Of a DNA stretch of 64,000 nt, positions 1-11,239 are shown piece after piece. Each line of letters starts with the position of its first letter. Positions within the stretch are counted from its first letter, which is position 1. Origin of the DNA: Apostichopus japonicus (taxonomy: Eukaryota; Echinodermata; Holothuroidea; Aspidochirotida; Stichopodidae); contig NC_092561.1 of NCBI RefSeq assembly GCF_037975245.1, positions 9,109,001 through 9,173,000 on the forward strand, given 5' to 3'. Below the pieces are notes generated by a model that saw nothing but the letters and a program-made list of their open reading frames with translations, had not been told where the DNA came from and made no database searches. Both the position numbers and the translations under genes were made by a program.

Positions 1-161
1 TCATCTAAGAAAAAGCTACATTTTTGAAAATAAAATTGATTTAAAAAGTGCTTCTAAGTATCACCATTTTTACAGCTAAGCACCTTAGTCACTTGAAAAT
101 TTTCACATATCAGTCACGCAAGAAATGTCCCTGATTCCAGTCAGGCAAATATGGTCACCTT
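1..161 (-). mobile_element. truncated copy of the AAGGTGACCA-ended element
   Basis: Reverse-complement match to 17516-17716, including ttgaaaataaaattgattta and the end ..tatggtcacctta at about 151-162. The window begins inside this copy. Confidence 0.75.
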
Positions 162-799
162 ATTATATAGGTGTCATTATTGCACCCACACCTAGCATGC
201 TAAAATTTACCAACAGTTTTAAAAAAGGATCACAATTTCTTGTCTGAGAGAGGAACAAACGCTCTCTGAGGTACATGGCGGTAAAATGCTTGAAGACCAA
301 GAGCGACCATTATTTGTGCTTCTAGCATTTTTTCCCCCTTTTTTGAGGAGGGGGAGATTGTGGGGTGCAATGCCAATTATCTTTAACGCAACTGTTATCT
401 ATTACATTGACGAAGATGCAGATCTGCAACTTACTTTTACACATTCTCTTACACAGGCTCTCTAGTGGATAAGCAGTTTGCTAACAGTTTTATTTTATTT
501 TGCTTTAAATAATCCACGGTAAACTTATTTCGACATCTCGACAAACATTAATTAAATTCACAAACACTGTCTGTCAATATTTGATGTTGGTCCCAAACTT
601 TTTCATTTCTATACACTTTCTGGAACAGGTCTTGCTTTGTTCAAAATCTGTATATTTGTCTTTAATCAATTTTACAAGAACATACAGTATTAGTGTATAT
701 GAGTCTCTCCTATAAATTCTGCAAGTTACTATGGGTTACCAGTAATCTAAGCAAAGAAATTGCTAAATGTTATCACTTTATTATTCCCCCTTATTTCAG

Positions 800-958
800 T
801 GTGTTAGGAATTCCCCGTTAAGGTTTCAAAACTTGTGCCAAAATAGCTTTCTGACTAAATGCAGAGCAAGTGATCGAGTTATATTTGTCCAAGAATTAAG
901 TGAGAACCAGAAAAAATTTGTAGCAATCCCTTGTGGGCATCAACCATGTCATTCACTG
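800..958 (+). CDS. possible orphan exon (159 nt)
   Basis: An open 53-codon stretch between ccttatttcag and gtaagg, phase 0/0. It encodes CVRNSPLRFQNLCQNSFLTK, then CRASDRVIFVQELSENQKKF and VAIPCGHQPCHSL. The CGHxxCH end recalls part of a RING finger, but no partner exons were found. It may be chance or an isolated exon of a gene to the left. Confidence 0.2.
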
Positions 959-1309
959 GTAAGGTTTTTGCAGTATAACATTTTAAACCAAAATATTTCA
1001 ATTTCCAGGAAGAGTCATGACAGTCTTCCTATAGGTGTGAAATATTGACACATTTTACCAATTTTGAGCTACCAAATCCATTTAATAATTGTTCAGAGTG
1101 ACATTACATTGTTTATACACTGAAATATTTTGGAGAAAATGGCCCAGTTGTTCCACAAATTGAGATAACCTGTTGACCCCTTGATGCTCAGAGGATGAAA
1201 ACTGATAGGAGGTTTAAGAGCATGCTTAAAGCAAAAGTACATGAACTCTGAAGCAGATTTCATTACCTGGATGATAGGTATGTTTCATTGAAGACCTATA
1301 GAGCCCCTT

Positions 1310-1925
1310 CACAAAAATAACTGAACTGAATTTGACCAAACTATGTTCACCAAAAGAAAACGGAGAATCCACAGATTAATTGTAGCTTTAATTTTGGAGT
1401 TATTACAGTATGTTTAGAAGGTTTCCAGACTTTGATGTATGTTGACCTTATGTGACCTTTGACCTCTACCAATTTCAATAGCATTTTTGCACTCAACAAG
1501 CTGGATCTACGTACTAAGCATGTAGTTCAAGAAAGATGTACTTCTTGTGTTATCATGTTTACAAGATTTTCAGACTTTCCCTTAAATGTTGACCGCAAAT
1601 GACCTTTGACCTCCACCTATTTCAATATTGTTCTTGTACTCAACAAGCTAGATCTGTATACTATGTATGGAGTTCAACAAAGATGTACTTTTAAGTTATT
1701 GTGTTCACAAAGTTTTCACACTTTGACCTCTGATGAACCCAAATGACCATTGAACTTACGCCTCTTTTACTGTACTCAGTAAGATGGACCCACATACCAA
1801 ACTTATGAAGTTGATCCACCATTAACTTTTTGAGTTACGAGCAGGTGTCACATACATGTATACAAACATACACACACACACGCCATCACCATTGCATAGA
1901 TTCCTATTGCCTTTACAAAACACTA
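1310..1925 (+). repeat. dispersed repeat with internal ~130-150-bp units (tgacctttgacctc)
   Basis: Three diverged internal units share tgacctttgacctc, caatttcaat, actcaacaagct.gatct and gttcaa.aaagatgtact. The end acgccatcaccattgcatag recurs at about 25380-25405, where another copy (25137-25410) carries the same internal marks. Family not recognised. Confidence 0.65.
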
Positions 1926-2299
1926 CGGCTCCAGAAAACAACATTGCTGTCCAATACTAGTAATTTTGACAAATTTTATGGCTATTATGGATAGAAATTC
2001 TCACCACAGAAGAGTTCTACAAATATTCTAGAAATAACCAGTATTACTGTCAACAGAATTTCAACCATTATATCTATTGTAATACATCCAGGTAAATTCA
2101 AATAAGTTTGGTATGCTTGAGTCAAATTTCTCATTTCATAATTGAAAATACTCTGGTTACACAGTACAGCATGTGTACCGCTTTTACATTTTTGCTAGTT
2201 TTTTGATAGCAACTGAATCGTCTACTTTGCGCAGCATTTTTCTGCAATATTACCAGATCTGTAAATTCAACCCGTGGTGAGCTGTAAAAGTAATTAAGA

Positions 2300-3000
2300 T
2301 CTATGCTAAATGATGAGCAAGTCCTCCACACAACTAAGAAAGAAAGTCTTCGTTTCAGCCAAGAAAAATAAATAATAATAATACATCATTTTTATATAGC
2401 ACCAAACAAACTATGAAATAATTCTTGTACCGCTTAACATAATAATAACAATTATATCATATGCTTTGGTGAAAAGATACGTTTTGAGAGCTGATTTGAA
2501 ACTGTTCACAGTATTGCACATTTTTACATGTTCTGGAAGATGCCTGTTTATGGAACTGATCTGGTAAAACCATGATGTAACAGGACCATAAGGATGTGAA
2601 ACGTACACCAAAATATACAGTTATTGCTTTTACTCTCTCATTTCCATGTTAAAATTAAGGAAGTGTTGAGCAACTCAAATTAAGGGGGAAAAGTCTTCCT
2701 TCAGCCAAGAAGCCAATTTCATGGAACTGATCTGTTAAAACCATGATCATTATGAAGAGGAAGTGAAATCTAAACCTATTACAGTCATTGCTTTCACTCT
2801 CACATTTCTATGGTAACAATTTAAGTAAGTGATGAGCAAGTCCTGCAAATAGCTAACGGGGGGGGGGGGGGGGGGAGTCTTACTTCAGCCAAGAAGCCTG
2901 TTTTAGGGAACCGGTCTGTTAAAACCATCATGTGAATAGGAAGTGAAACCGTAAACCAATATATGGGTAATTCTCCAATACTAGAGGGAATTTTAAGTGA
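2300..3000 (+). repeat. three diverged tandem units (gatgagcaagtc ... cagccaagaagcc)
   Basis: Units share gatgagcaagtcct, agtctt..ttcagccaagaa and ctg.taaaaccat.at. The first is split by a LINE end at about 2366-2541, the third carries an 18-base G run at 2858-2875, and a further fragment (catgctttcactctcaagtt) is at about 4691. Confidence 0.6.
2366..2541 (-). mobile_element. LINE 3' end (CR1/L2-like), inserted in a tandem repeat
   Basis: On the minus strand it encodes HLPEHVKMCNTVNSFKSALK then TYLF, the typical C-terminus of CR1/L2-type ORF2. It is followed by tggtgctatataaaaatgat and an ATT-rich tail. The surrounding repeat unit resumes directly after it. Confidence 0.7.
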
Positions 3001-3670
3001 AACATTTAAAGACAAATTATAGAAAAATGTTTTCCTGGTGGTTATTGCTCAATACTATTACATCATTGTGGGTAACTGTGTACATAGATATGATAGAGAC
3101 AACTTTAAGGACTTTTGGAAAAGTGGAATTTTATGGATAAAAACCGCTCACAAATCACCAAAATGTGACTTTTATGACAAATAGGGGTTGTAATTCATTC
3201 TTCCCCAATCAAACTCTTTCATGGTAAGTAATTGAAATTGCTTTAATCACAAATGGCTTTTTCCTACTAAAATTTTGGGAATATTAAAATAAAAAACGTG
3301 ACAAATGTAATGTTGCAGCGTCCAACAGTTTATGAACCTAAAATGTGCCTACAGTAACACTAACTCATAACAGAGTTCTACTTTATTTATTTTGAAGCTT
3401 TCATGGGTGTTAATATCAGTATTATGAATGTTTCATGATTTTCATATGCATGTGATGTTCCCACACGACATGTTTAGTTGGTAGTGTGGTTTAATGTCCT
3501 GTCACTATGTACATTAGACCCACTTTTTTCGTGGGCTATATAATAACATTCTGTTCGGTCTCAGCCCATAAATTACTATCAAAGTAAAGCTATTTCATCC
3601 TTATTACTATTTTACGACGACATCTTTACGCTCTTGCGGCACATGATCAATATGGGGGTACTTTCATCTT

Positions 3671-4071
3671 GGTATCCTGGGGAAGACACCATGTTACGTA
3701 CGTCACATCAAAATTCAAAAAAGCTCAAATCTGCCAAATTTTGAATCAAGTTTGATTTCTAATAGCTTGCATTTAGGTAGAAATATTACCAGATGTCCTT
3801 ATTGCTTTTTGTGCCAAACATTTAAATGGTTTGGTTTTTTTTTTCTCACTTCGGTGTCTTTAGTTATGTATGTTACACATATGATTAAACTGGTGCATAT
3901 ACTTCCTTCACAATATCTTCATGGTTTGCACAATGCACACTTTAGTTTGCTTCCGATGATGAAAGCTATTATATGAATACACTATTCAGCCCAATAAGTT
4001 AGACAATTTCACGTTTTGGAGTCATTTTTGCTAACTTTTATGTGACGTACATAACGGTGTCCCACAATACC
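3671..4071. mobile_element. ~400-bp foldback element with ~40-bp inverted ends
   Basis: Left arm ggtatcctggggaagacacc then atgttacgtacgtcacat. The right arm, reverse-complemented, reads ggtattgtgggacacc then gttatgtacgtcacat. No coding capacity. A related acatgttacgtacgtta lies at 4221. Confidence 0.6.
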
Positions 4072-4479
4072 ACATTCAGACAGTCAATTTCTCATTAACC
4101 TGATGTACAGAGAAAAGAGAGATTGCTCCTGAAATTTGATTGACCATTGGATCAACGCTTCCACATAACTATTTGGTAAATAGCAGTTTTCTTGCATACT
4201 ATTTCAGATACATATTTGACCACATGTTACGTACGTTAGTTTTGGGCTTTTCAAATAAAAATGCCTTGGAAATGTGCTTAAAGGTTACAAACTAAACTAT
4301 CCTAGTTTTCTGCAGGTTTTTACACCATCATGAAAATAAAAAATACAAGAAAATGGTTTTCTTTGCCCAGTGGCATTTCATACATGTGGAGGTGCATGTC
4401 ATACTTTTGCTACCCAGTATTGTATTTTATGCCATATTGTAGACCTATGGTTACAGAAGCTTCGAATACTCTGGCTCTT

Positions 4480-4678
4480 ATCTCTGGAACAAGTTACCAG
4501 ATCACATTCCAACATGCTATAAACTTTCTACATTCAAAAGTCTACTTAAAAGACCCATCTTTTCACTAGTTCTTTTGTAAATTAATCTGCTTTCTCTGAA
4601 CGTAAAGCGCCTTGAGCAGTGACTTTTATCTACTGATTTGGCGCTATATAAGTCTCATTTATTATTATTATTATTACT
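4480..4678 (+). mobile_element. LINE 3' end (CR1/L2-like)
   Basis: An open frame at 4482-4580 reads LWNKLPDHIPTCYKLSTFKS then LLKRPIFSLVLL-stop, the classic end of CR1/L2 ORF2. It is followed by cgccttgagcagtgactttt, ggcgctatataagtctcatt and (ATT)n. The 5' part of the element is missing. Confidence 0.85.
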
Positions 4679-4679
4679 A

Positions 4680-6600
4680 TTATAACACAGTTCATGCTTT
4701 CACTCTCAAGTTTCCATGGTAAAAGATTATTCTAGGGTGCTGTACAATAGTGCTGATTCTTGACAGGCTCCAAGAAAGGAAAGTCCTCTTAAGACCCTCC
4801 CAATTTCAGCACAAAACAGATACAAAAGTTTACAAATAACAGAACTAAACTAACAGCACTGTTCACTGTGTTCATACCATGTACATGCTAGCAACAAAGT
4901 GACAGTACTATTTAATAATACTCAACACAACATTATTTTTGACTCAACACATTTTGCAATTTATCCATTTGAGCTATATAGTATATATATTCTAAGGTAA
5001 CAAAGTGATATAGCCAGAAATAATTGAGGGTTTAAAAGTTGGGTTGTTGATGTTTTGAAAGTTCTTTGTGTTCATCTTCTGGTGGAAAAACCAATACATG
5101 AAATTAGAATCAGGGAATCCGTACACTTTGTGAATATCGACTGCAATATCGAAAGCAAAAGGCTACGGAAGATTATCTCTTATATAACACCATGGTTCCT
5201 GTTCACTAAACTGTTATGTGTTTCTGCATTTGTACATAGCAACCATAGGACAATTAAGCAAGCATTTTGCAATGGGATACCATATCATTTATTCCCTGTA
5301 TAGAAAATGGGAAAGCTACAGGTCATTTGCACATGCACTGGCTAAACAATGTCAAGTTAGGCCTTGTTCTTTATTAGTATGCTAGACAGCCTATAGTGAA
5401 CAGGGTAAAGTTTCAAGGAATTTCTCTGGTTGTCCAAGCTCAGACAACCAGTCGAACAGCAAATTTGGTTTCCGAACAAATGTAGTAAAATAAAAACGAC
5501 CACAGAAGGATGTACACTGTAGGAGAGAAACTTGTGTAAGTTGGTGTTCACAGACCACCAACTTTGGAACTAATAGTGTTTAATTGATCAATTAACAGTT
5601 TGGGGGTAGGCCCCTATTTAGTTACAATGAAATTTGAATTTGATGTAACCAACTAGTCATCCAACGGAAAAACTCGTCAGCAGATATTTTGTTTTCTGAA
5701 CAGAAATTTGGTCATCTCGGACCACCAACTACCATTACAAATTTGCCCTGATGACAGTACAACCCCTACAAGCATCTCTGTGTCGCACTCTATCCCTGAA
5801 GTTAGTAGAAACGACCGGATACTATTCAGTTCTTATTTACCGTATGCTACCGCTCAAAAATGCTGTAAACATAGCAATTGAACCAGGCATTGGTCTAGCT
5901 GCACCACGTGGTAATGAAGTTCCGCTTTGATCTAGCGATTAGTATTAACTATTATGTAAACCTTGGCTAGACTTGGCCTATTTAGTGTTTTCCAATGCAA
6001 ATGTAATATTACAACACACACCATAACTAGGCATGCATATATTCTTATCAGCCACCTCCAATTAATTGCAATTTTTGGTATGCCTTGATAAGTTGATGGA
6101 ACATTTGAAATAGCTTAGGCCTTTGTGAAATGGGCTCTGCTTAACACCGAAGCAGAATTACTGCAAGACTACAGCACACATAGGCCTATGTACGTTTGGC
6201 CGGCTTTACTTTAGGCCCTTAGAGGCCTTAAATAACTTCTAAGGCTTATAATAATATGAGATTATGACCTAAGTTAGTGAGGTTTGGCCTAACTTAATTA
6301 CACCTAACTGCGAACTGCATTTAAGTATAACTCAGTTAGGTAAGGGCCAATGATCCAACCAGGCATCAGTAGGCTATAAGCCTACTGGAATTGTTGCTAT
6401 CACACTGCGAGGCCAGTGAAGCTTGAAACGCCTTAGGAATACACCCACATTTAACTTTGCCAAACACTTGTTTTGGACCAGCTTCTACCCTCTTGTTGAA
6501 CTCGCTTATACTTTATAGTCACACATAATATTAAAAAAAAATTGTAGCAACGAATACGGGCCAGTTGGCTACTCAATAATAATAGAAATACACGATACAG
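4680..6600. other. non-coding stretch, no gene seen
   Basis: AT-rich unique-looking sequence, with taggcct/aggccta words becoming frequent from about 5940. No exon with convincing splice sites. Confidence 0.6.
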
Positions 6601-6619
6601 AACTTAAGGCTGTACTCAC

Positions 6620-6706
6620 TCGATCGAGAAGAAGTTGGCCGCGAGACTTCTTTGGGATGTGATATTCACGAACCACTAAAGGACATTCGCTGACAAAACA
6701 CCACAT
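6620..6706 (-). CDS. candidate first coding exon of a FERM-like gene running off the left edge
   Basis: An ATG at 6706 opens 29 codons, MWCFVSECPLVVREYHIPKK then SRGQLLLDR, ending at a strong gtgagt donor (6619-6614) in phase 0. The spacing of IPKKSRGQLLLDRV resembles the start of protein 4.1-type FERM domains, where a .LPKKAKGQ.L.D.. segment precedes the HL.L.E.DYFG block (family knowledge). That block would be in the next exon, which I do not see in 1-6619, so intron 1 would exceed 6.6 kb. Short and unproven. Confidence 0.35.
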
Positions 6707-6998
6707 GATCAACACAAACCCTCAACCTCCAGTTTGATTTTGATTTTAATCTTCTTCATTAAAAAGAACTTCAACTTTCTACCTCTTTGGAAAAGTTGAA
6801 AGTTTTCATGATACCACGCAAAGTCCTCAGTGAAGTTGTACTACTATTCCAGTGGTAGTAATCGTATGGTGTAAGTGCTGTAAATAGTCCGTACGTGCCT
6901 TTAATTTGTGTACACTACGTTGGTTAGTACGCAGTGCATACACTGAAGGAATTTCGTCTGTTGCGTTTTTGTTGTCATTGGAGTCACTGACTCACCAG

Positions 6999-7210
6999 AG
7001 CCGTATATAGAGAGAGTTTGGCCAACTGGCGATTTGTGACGTCACACGCAAACCATGGGCATCAAAATAGGTCCAGTTGTCGTTACCAGTTGCGCGAAAC
7101 ACGAAAAACACCACACACAATATATAGCAGCTTTGCTCGTTGCGAACAAACGAAGCGACTCAGAATGTCAGATTTTGACAGGCATACGAGGAACAAAATG
7201 GATATCAGGT
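6999..7210 (+). promoter_or_regulatory. TATA-containing module with possible short first exon (copy 1 of an inverted pair)
   Basis: It contains agagccgtatatagagagag followed by tttggccaac. About 155 bases downstream an ATG at 7167 opens MSDFDRHTRNKMDI before a possible donor gtaatg at 7209. A second copy lies in reverse at 10935-11234 with the same 31-bp core and the shared aaaataggtcca and aacaa.atgga.atc stretches. It could be a duplicated promoter plus first exon, or the ends of a mobile element. Confidence 0.4.
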
Positions 7211-7529
7211 AATGAATTAGAGTATGCGTTAGTTAATGACATTTACGTTTATCTTCACACCTGAAATGCATAGAAAACTAGCTGAAAACCTGTCATTACA
7301 CTTGTTTTATTTTACGCCTCATACTACTAGTCCTACTTTAGTCATACAAACGAAAAGCACACATCACAGTCCTGGCTAGGCTAGATTACAGACGCACAAC
7401 TATAGCATCAGGCCTACATTCATAGATCCTTCAATTAAATAAAGTAGGCCTACACATAAAATGACAATTTATGCTTCACTGATCTTTTCAGGTTTGCCAA
7501 AAAGTAGTTGTACCAGAGGTCATTGTATT

Positions 7530-7725
7530 AAACTCCAGAAGTTACATAGTAGGATTAATATTCGGCATAACTTTTTCTCTTCAGTCTAATACAACTTATA
7601 CAAGGGTTGTGAATGGATGGAATGGTTTGCCTGAGAAGGTTGAATTGCAAGTAGTGTGAATGGGTTTAAGAATACTTTGGATGAGTACATTAAGCATTGT
7701 ACTGTAATTGGGTATGACATTTGAT
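7530..7725 (+). pseudogene. degenerate CR1-type LINE C-terminus
   Basis: Conceptual translation with frame changes gives RGHCIKLQKLHSRINIRHNF, TYTRVVNGWNGLPEKVELQV and VNGFKNTLDEYIKH. This is the R.VN.WN.LPe.V...SVN.FKN.LD.. ending of CR1-group reverse transcriptases. Frameshifts and stops show it is dead. Confidence 0.65.
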
Positions 7726-7729
7726 GTCC

Positions 7730-9300
7730 TCGGTTTTATTCCTCTCATATAGCCTTAGGGTCCTTAATGGGGACTTGAATGTCTCTCCTGGTCTTTTTTT
7801 CTACTAAACTAAACTATATACTTGAGTGTAGGAGTTAGCAATAGTTGGGAGTCTGTGGGCAAACCTAAGACTGATATTGTGGTGTTAATTTCTCAGGAAT
7901 GTAGTACTAGGCTATAGTAGGTGCAACAGATTGAATGGGTCTGTCGAGAAAAAAAAAACCTGCAACAACTGAATACTGGTGTATGTTGTAGCTTATGTAT
8001 TTTCCATTAACATATACTATACGGTCATGTCCTTAATAAGGTTTCATGGATCACACTGACATAGTGTGCCTTCTTGTCAGTGTTGTCAACTGAGCACAGG
8101 GCTGATGACATCATTCAGTTTGTTATTATGCAGAGTGCAGACAGCAAATGGCCATAATGATAATTATTAATTGTTACTTATTCTTCATACTGCCCTTACT
8201 GGCCTTACCTGAACAGTGATGTATAAAAATGCAAGAAGTCGTTAAGCTTTTCATTTAAGAATCGTTTCAGCCTGTCCTATTTCAAACATATGATTTGCAG
8301 GTTTCCACGTTACATAGCTTATCAAAATGGAGCTGTTCTGTAAAGCAAGAAAATCACACATATGCATGCATACAAACACACTCATATATAACAATTTCTG
8401 AATATCTTTTCAGCTGCCCAAAGGTACTGGAATGCAAGCTCTGTTGGGTGAATTAAAAAACCCTCATTGTACTCTTTTATCATGGTCAGCGCAGCTGGAA
8501 CCAGCAATGATGGTGATGTGGATTTGACAGTACCTAGACAAGAATTCAATAGCTGCTATGTGTTGAAGTGGGTTCAACTTGCTCAAGGCCATGACAGGAT
8601 GACGACTAGACATTAGGATGAATTATCTGTTGCAGAGCTCTATAAACCAGGCAGTTGTTAAAACATCCATTGGGTGACCCTCACAGTCTACCAGGCACTG
8701 CATCGCAGAAGCAAAATGAAGTGTGTGTGATACCTTCATCTTATGAGAGTGGAATGGTATCAGTGTGGCCTCTGTCAATTTGGCTTCAAGTCTTTGTTTT
8801 CTTGAAAGCTGAGAAGATCTTTCAGTGGTTTCACACTGACCTCTGTACTTGACAATTCATGTGTATTTGCCAGCTCAGGAGGAAGCCAGATTTTAATTAC
8901 ATTAACCAATGCTGACTTTTTTTTGGACATGTGGTACATCTGCAAGGAGGTGAAGGAAGCAGTTGGAGTTGCATGGATGTGGAATCTTGTTGATAGTCTG
9001 GCAGTCTTATCCACAGATTATCCCAAAGCTTCTCCACATTGCCACATTCAGAACTTATTACATTGATAAACTTGAAAATTGCAGGAATCTAACGAAGCAC
9101 CCATCAAGGGAATTTGTTTGTATAATTATTGAAAGCTGTGACCTTCTAATATGACAGACTAATGTGAAATAAAGGGCAGTAGATTACCTTGTAAATGAAC
9201 CTTGTTATTGTTTGATTGTATCTAATGTTTGCAAAATTTTAAGTTGCATGCTACCAATTGAAACATAATTCTTTCTCTATTAATGGGATATAAATACTTC
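7730..9300. other. non-coding stretch, no gene seen
   Basis: Short open frames on both strands only. An acceptor-like tatcttttcag at about 8412 could follow the 7210 donor, but the joined frame stops after about 14 codons. Confidence 0.5.
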
Positions 9301-9303
9301 TCC

Positions 9304-9659
9304 TTAAAGGGTGTGGAGACTCCCGCACAAAGAAACGTCTCATGCCGGTTATCTGACCTAGTTTCGAATGCGGTGTAACAGAAGTGTTAGACACCACCAT
9401 TGATCCCAGAAAATACACATACAGCTTGCTACCATCTGTAAATAGACATTAGTGTACAGTCAATACAAACATCACAGTCAATACCCACAACACAGTGCAC
9501 ATAGCAGCGTGGACATCTCAGGTCTAGATAAAAGATAACAAGGTATCAGGTTTCATTACTGTCTGCATTTTGTAGCGACACAAAAAAAACTTCACTTGCA
9601 AGCAACGGAAAGTAAACTTTTTCAGAGAGCGGTTTAGGGCAAGTCTTCAATACCTTTAA
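9304..9659. mobile_element. TTAA-flanked MITE, copy 1
   Basis: Bounded by TTAA at 9304-9307 and 9656-9659, with ends agggtgtggagactcccgc and gcaagtcttcaatacct. The ends are imperfect inverted repeats of each other (AGGnnntGAAGACTCgC). The interior aaacgtctcatgccggtt, gtttcgaatgcggtgtaaca and gataacaaggtatcaggttt matches the copies at 55282 and 57244. Confidence 0.85.
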
Positions 9660-9787
9660 ATATACTGCATCGGTTGTTGTCACTTGATCATTTGCTTGTG
9701 TGTGAGCTAAACAGTTTAAATAATATGTAAAAAAATAATACAAACTTTCAAATTGCCAGATATTTACTTGCTCAAAATCATTATCCA

Positions 9788-10930
9788 ATCATGATTTGTT
9801 GCTATCCTTGAGTCCATTATTCAGATGATGAGGCAGATTCCCTTCAACTCTCCATGATGAAGGTAAAATCTTATATCTTAACCAACTGCCATTGAGTGTC
9901 CATTTGAAAGTTTCAAACACACAAGTGCATTGATTAAAACAAAGACTTTATTGCTGTGGTTGCAGGAACTGGATTTCAGTCTAGTAGTCACTCACCAGGT
10001 TTGTCATTATCACAGTCTGCTAACTGTGGCTTTTTATGTTAGGAGTTTTTCTTCAGAGCACATGTCACCTTTGATTTGTAAAAAAGTCCTGAAATTCAGG
10101 GAGTTAAAATTTACTGTCTAAAGATAATTTAAAAAGATTTTTTTTAACTTCAATCATCAATGTGGGTGTCAATTAAGGGAATAAGGAGGTACTGATGCAA
10201 CTTTGATAAATGATAGTTGACTGCATCCAAATTAAACCAAGGCCTAGGCTATACTTTTGAAGAAGAAAAAATTAGGCTGAATTCATGTTAGCCTAAAAAG
10301 GCTAGGCCAATGCTGACAATTAACACAAACCAAGATCATTTAACCATTTGGGCACTTGTTTATGGCATACTAAAAAGGGTCTATATAATTAGGCCTGTAT
10401 GTGTACACAACCCACAAGTTGCCAATGAGTATAGACCTAGCCTAACTAGTTTAGGACTAGGCTACTTTGTTTTCCTTAGACCTAGTTTAATTGGGCCTTA
10501 TACTGTGCCATATTATGTAATGTGCTATAACAGTTGTAGTAATAGAAGGAATGGTCCAGGTCTAACTAAGCCCAGGCTTAACTTATGCTTCGGGCTTAAC
10601 TAAGGATTAGGGCTTTACGTGATGCCTAGAGGCTAGCCCACCCTTTTACATTAAACTAAAAGTGATACTTTTCTAGGCTAGGCATAGCCTAGGCATACAA
10701 TAACTAGGAATTAGGATAACTATATGTGCGACTGAAACTGCCATGCCTATGATTAGGAGAGCTGGCATAATGAAATCGAATTTGTGGATCGTAAAACGAG
10801 AGAGAATAGCCATGCATGTAATTACAGAAACCAGTCTGAACGTAAAATTCTCGCATTGCTTGTACATTACTCGTATTACACTAGGGCCTATGGCTAGTAT
10901 GGGCCTAGGCTACACAGACTTTTTTTCATT
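9788..10930. other. non-coding stretch rich in taggcctaggc words
   Basis: Many copies of ggcctag, ctaggcc and taggcta between about 10230 and 10920. No gene seen. Confidence 0.6.
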
Positions 10931-10934
10931 AGAT

Positions 10935-11234
10935 CTCCATCTTGTTCTTTCTACTTCCAAAAAATTCCTCTTTTTTATGGTCAGTCGGATAATCAAACAA
11001 CAATATCCATGTTCTGACCGATTGCAGCATCCCCAGCACCATTTCTTTCATAATTTCGTACTTTTTTCGTTTACACAAACGATAGTCTATACACTGTGAG
11101 TATGCGTGTCGTCTGCTATAAAGTTTTCAAGTGGACCTATTTTACCACCCTGTGTGGGCGTTTTCCCTCTCGACCAATCCAAATCGGTTACATGGTTGGC
11201 CAAACTCTCTCTATATACGGCTCTGTGACTCACA
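10935..11234 (-). promoter_or_regulatory. inverted copy 2 of the TATA-containing module
   Basis: On the minus strand it reads cagagccgtatatagagaga then gtttggccaac, followed about 50 bases later by aaaataggtcca as in copy 1. A minus-strand ATG near 11051 opens MKEMVLGMLQSVRTWILLFD and runs on to RKNKMEI-stop, where copy 1 has RNKMDI. The two copies face each other 4.2 kb apart. Confidence 0.4.
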
Positions 11235-11239
11235 CGTAC

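Noticed and set aside
8775-9014. Minus-strand frame of 79 codons (ALVNVIKIWLPPELANTHEL)
   Set aside because: Looks less random than most but has no match I recognise and no splice partners.
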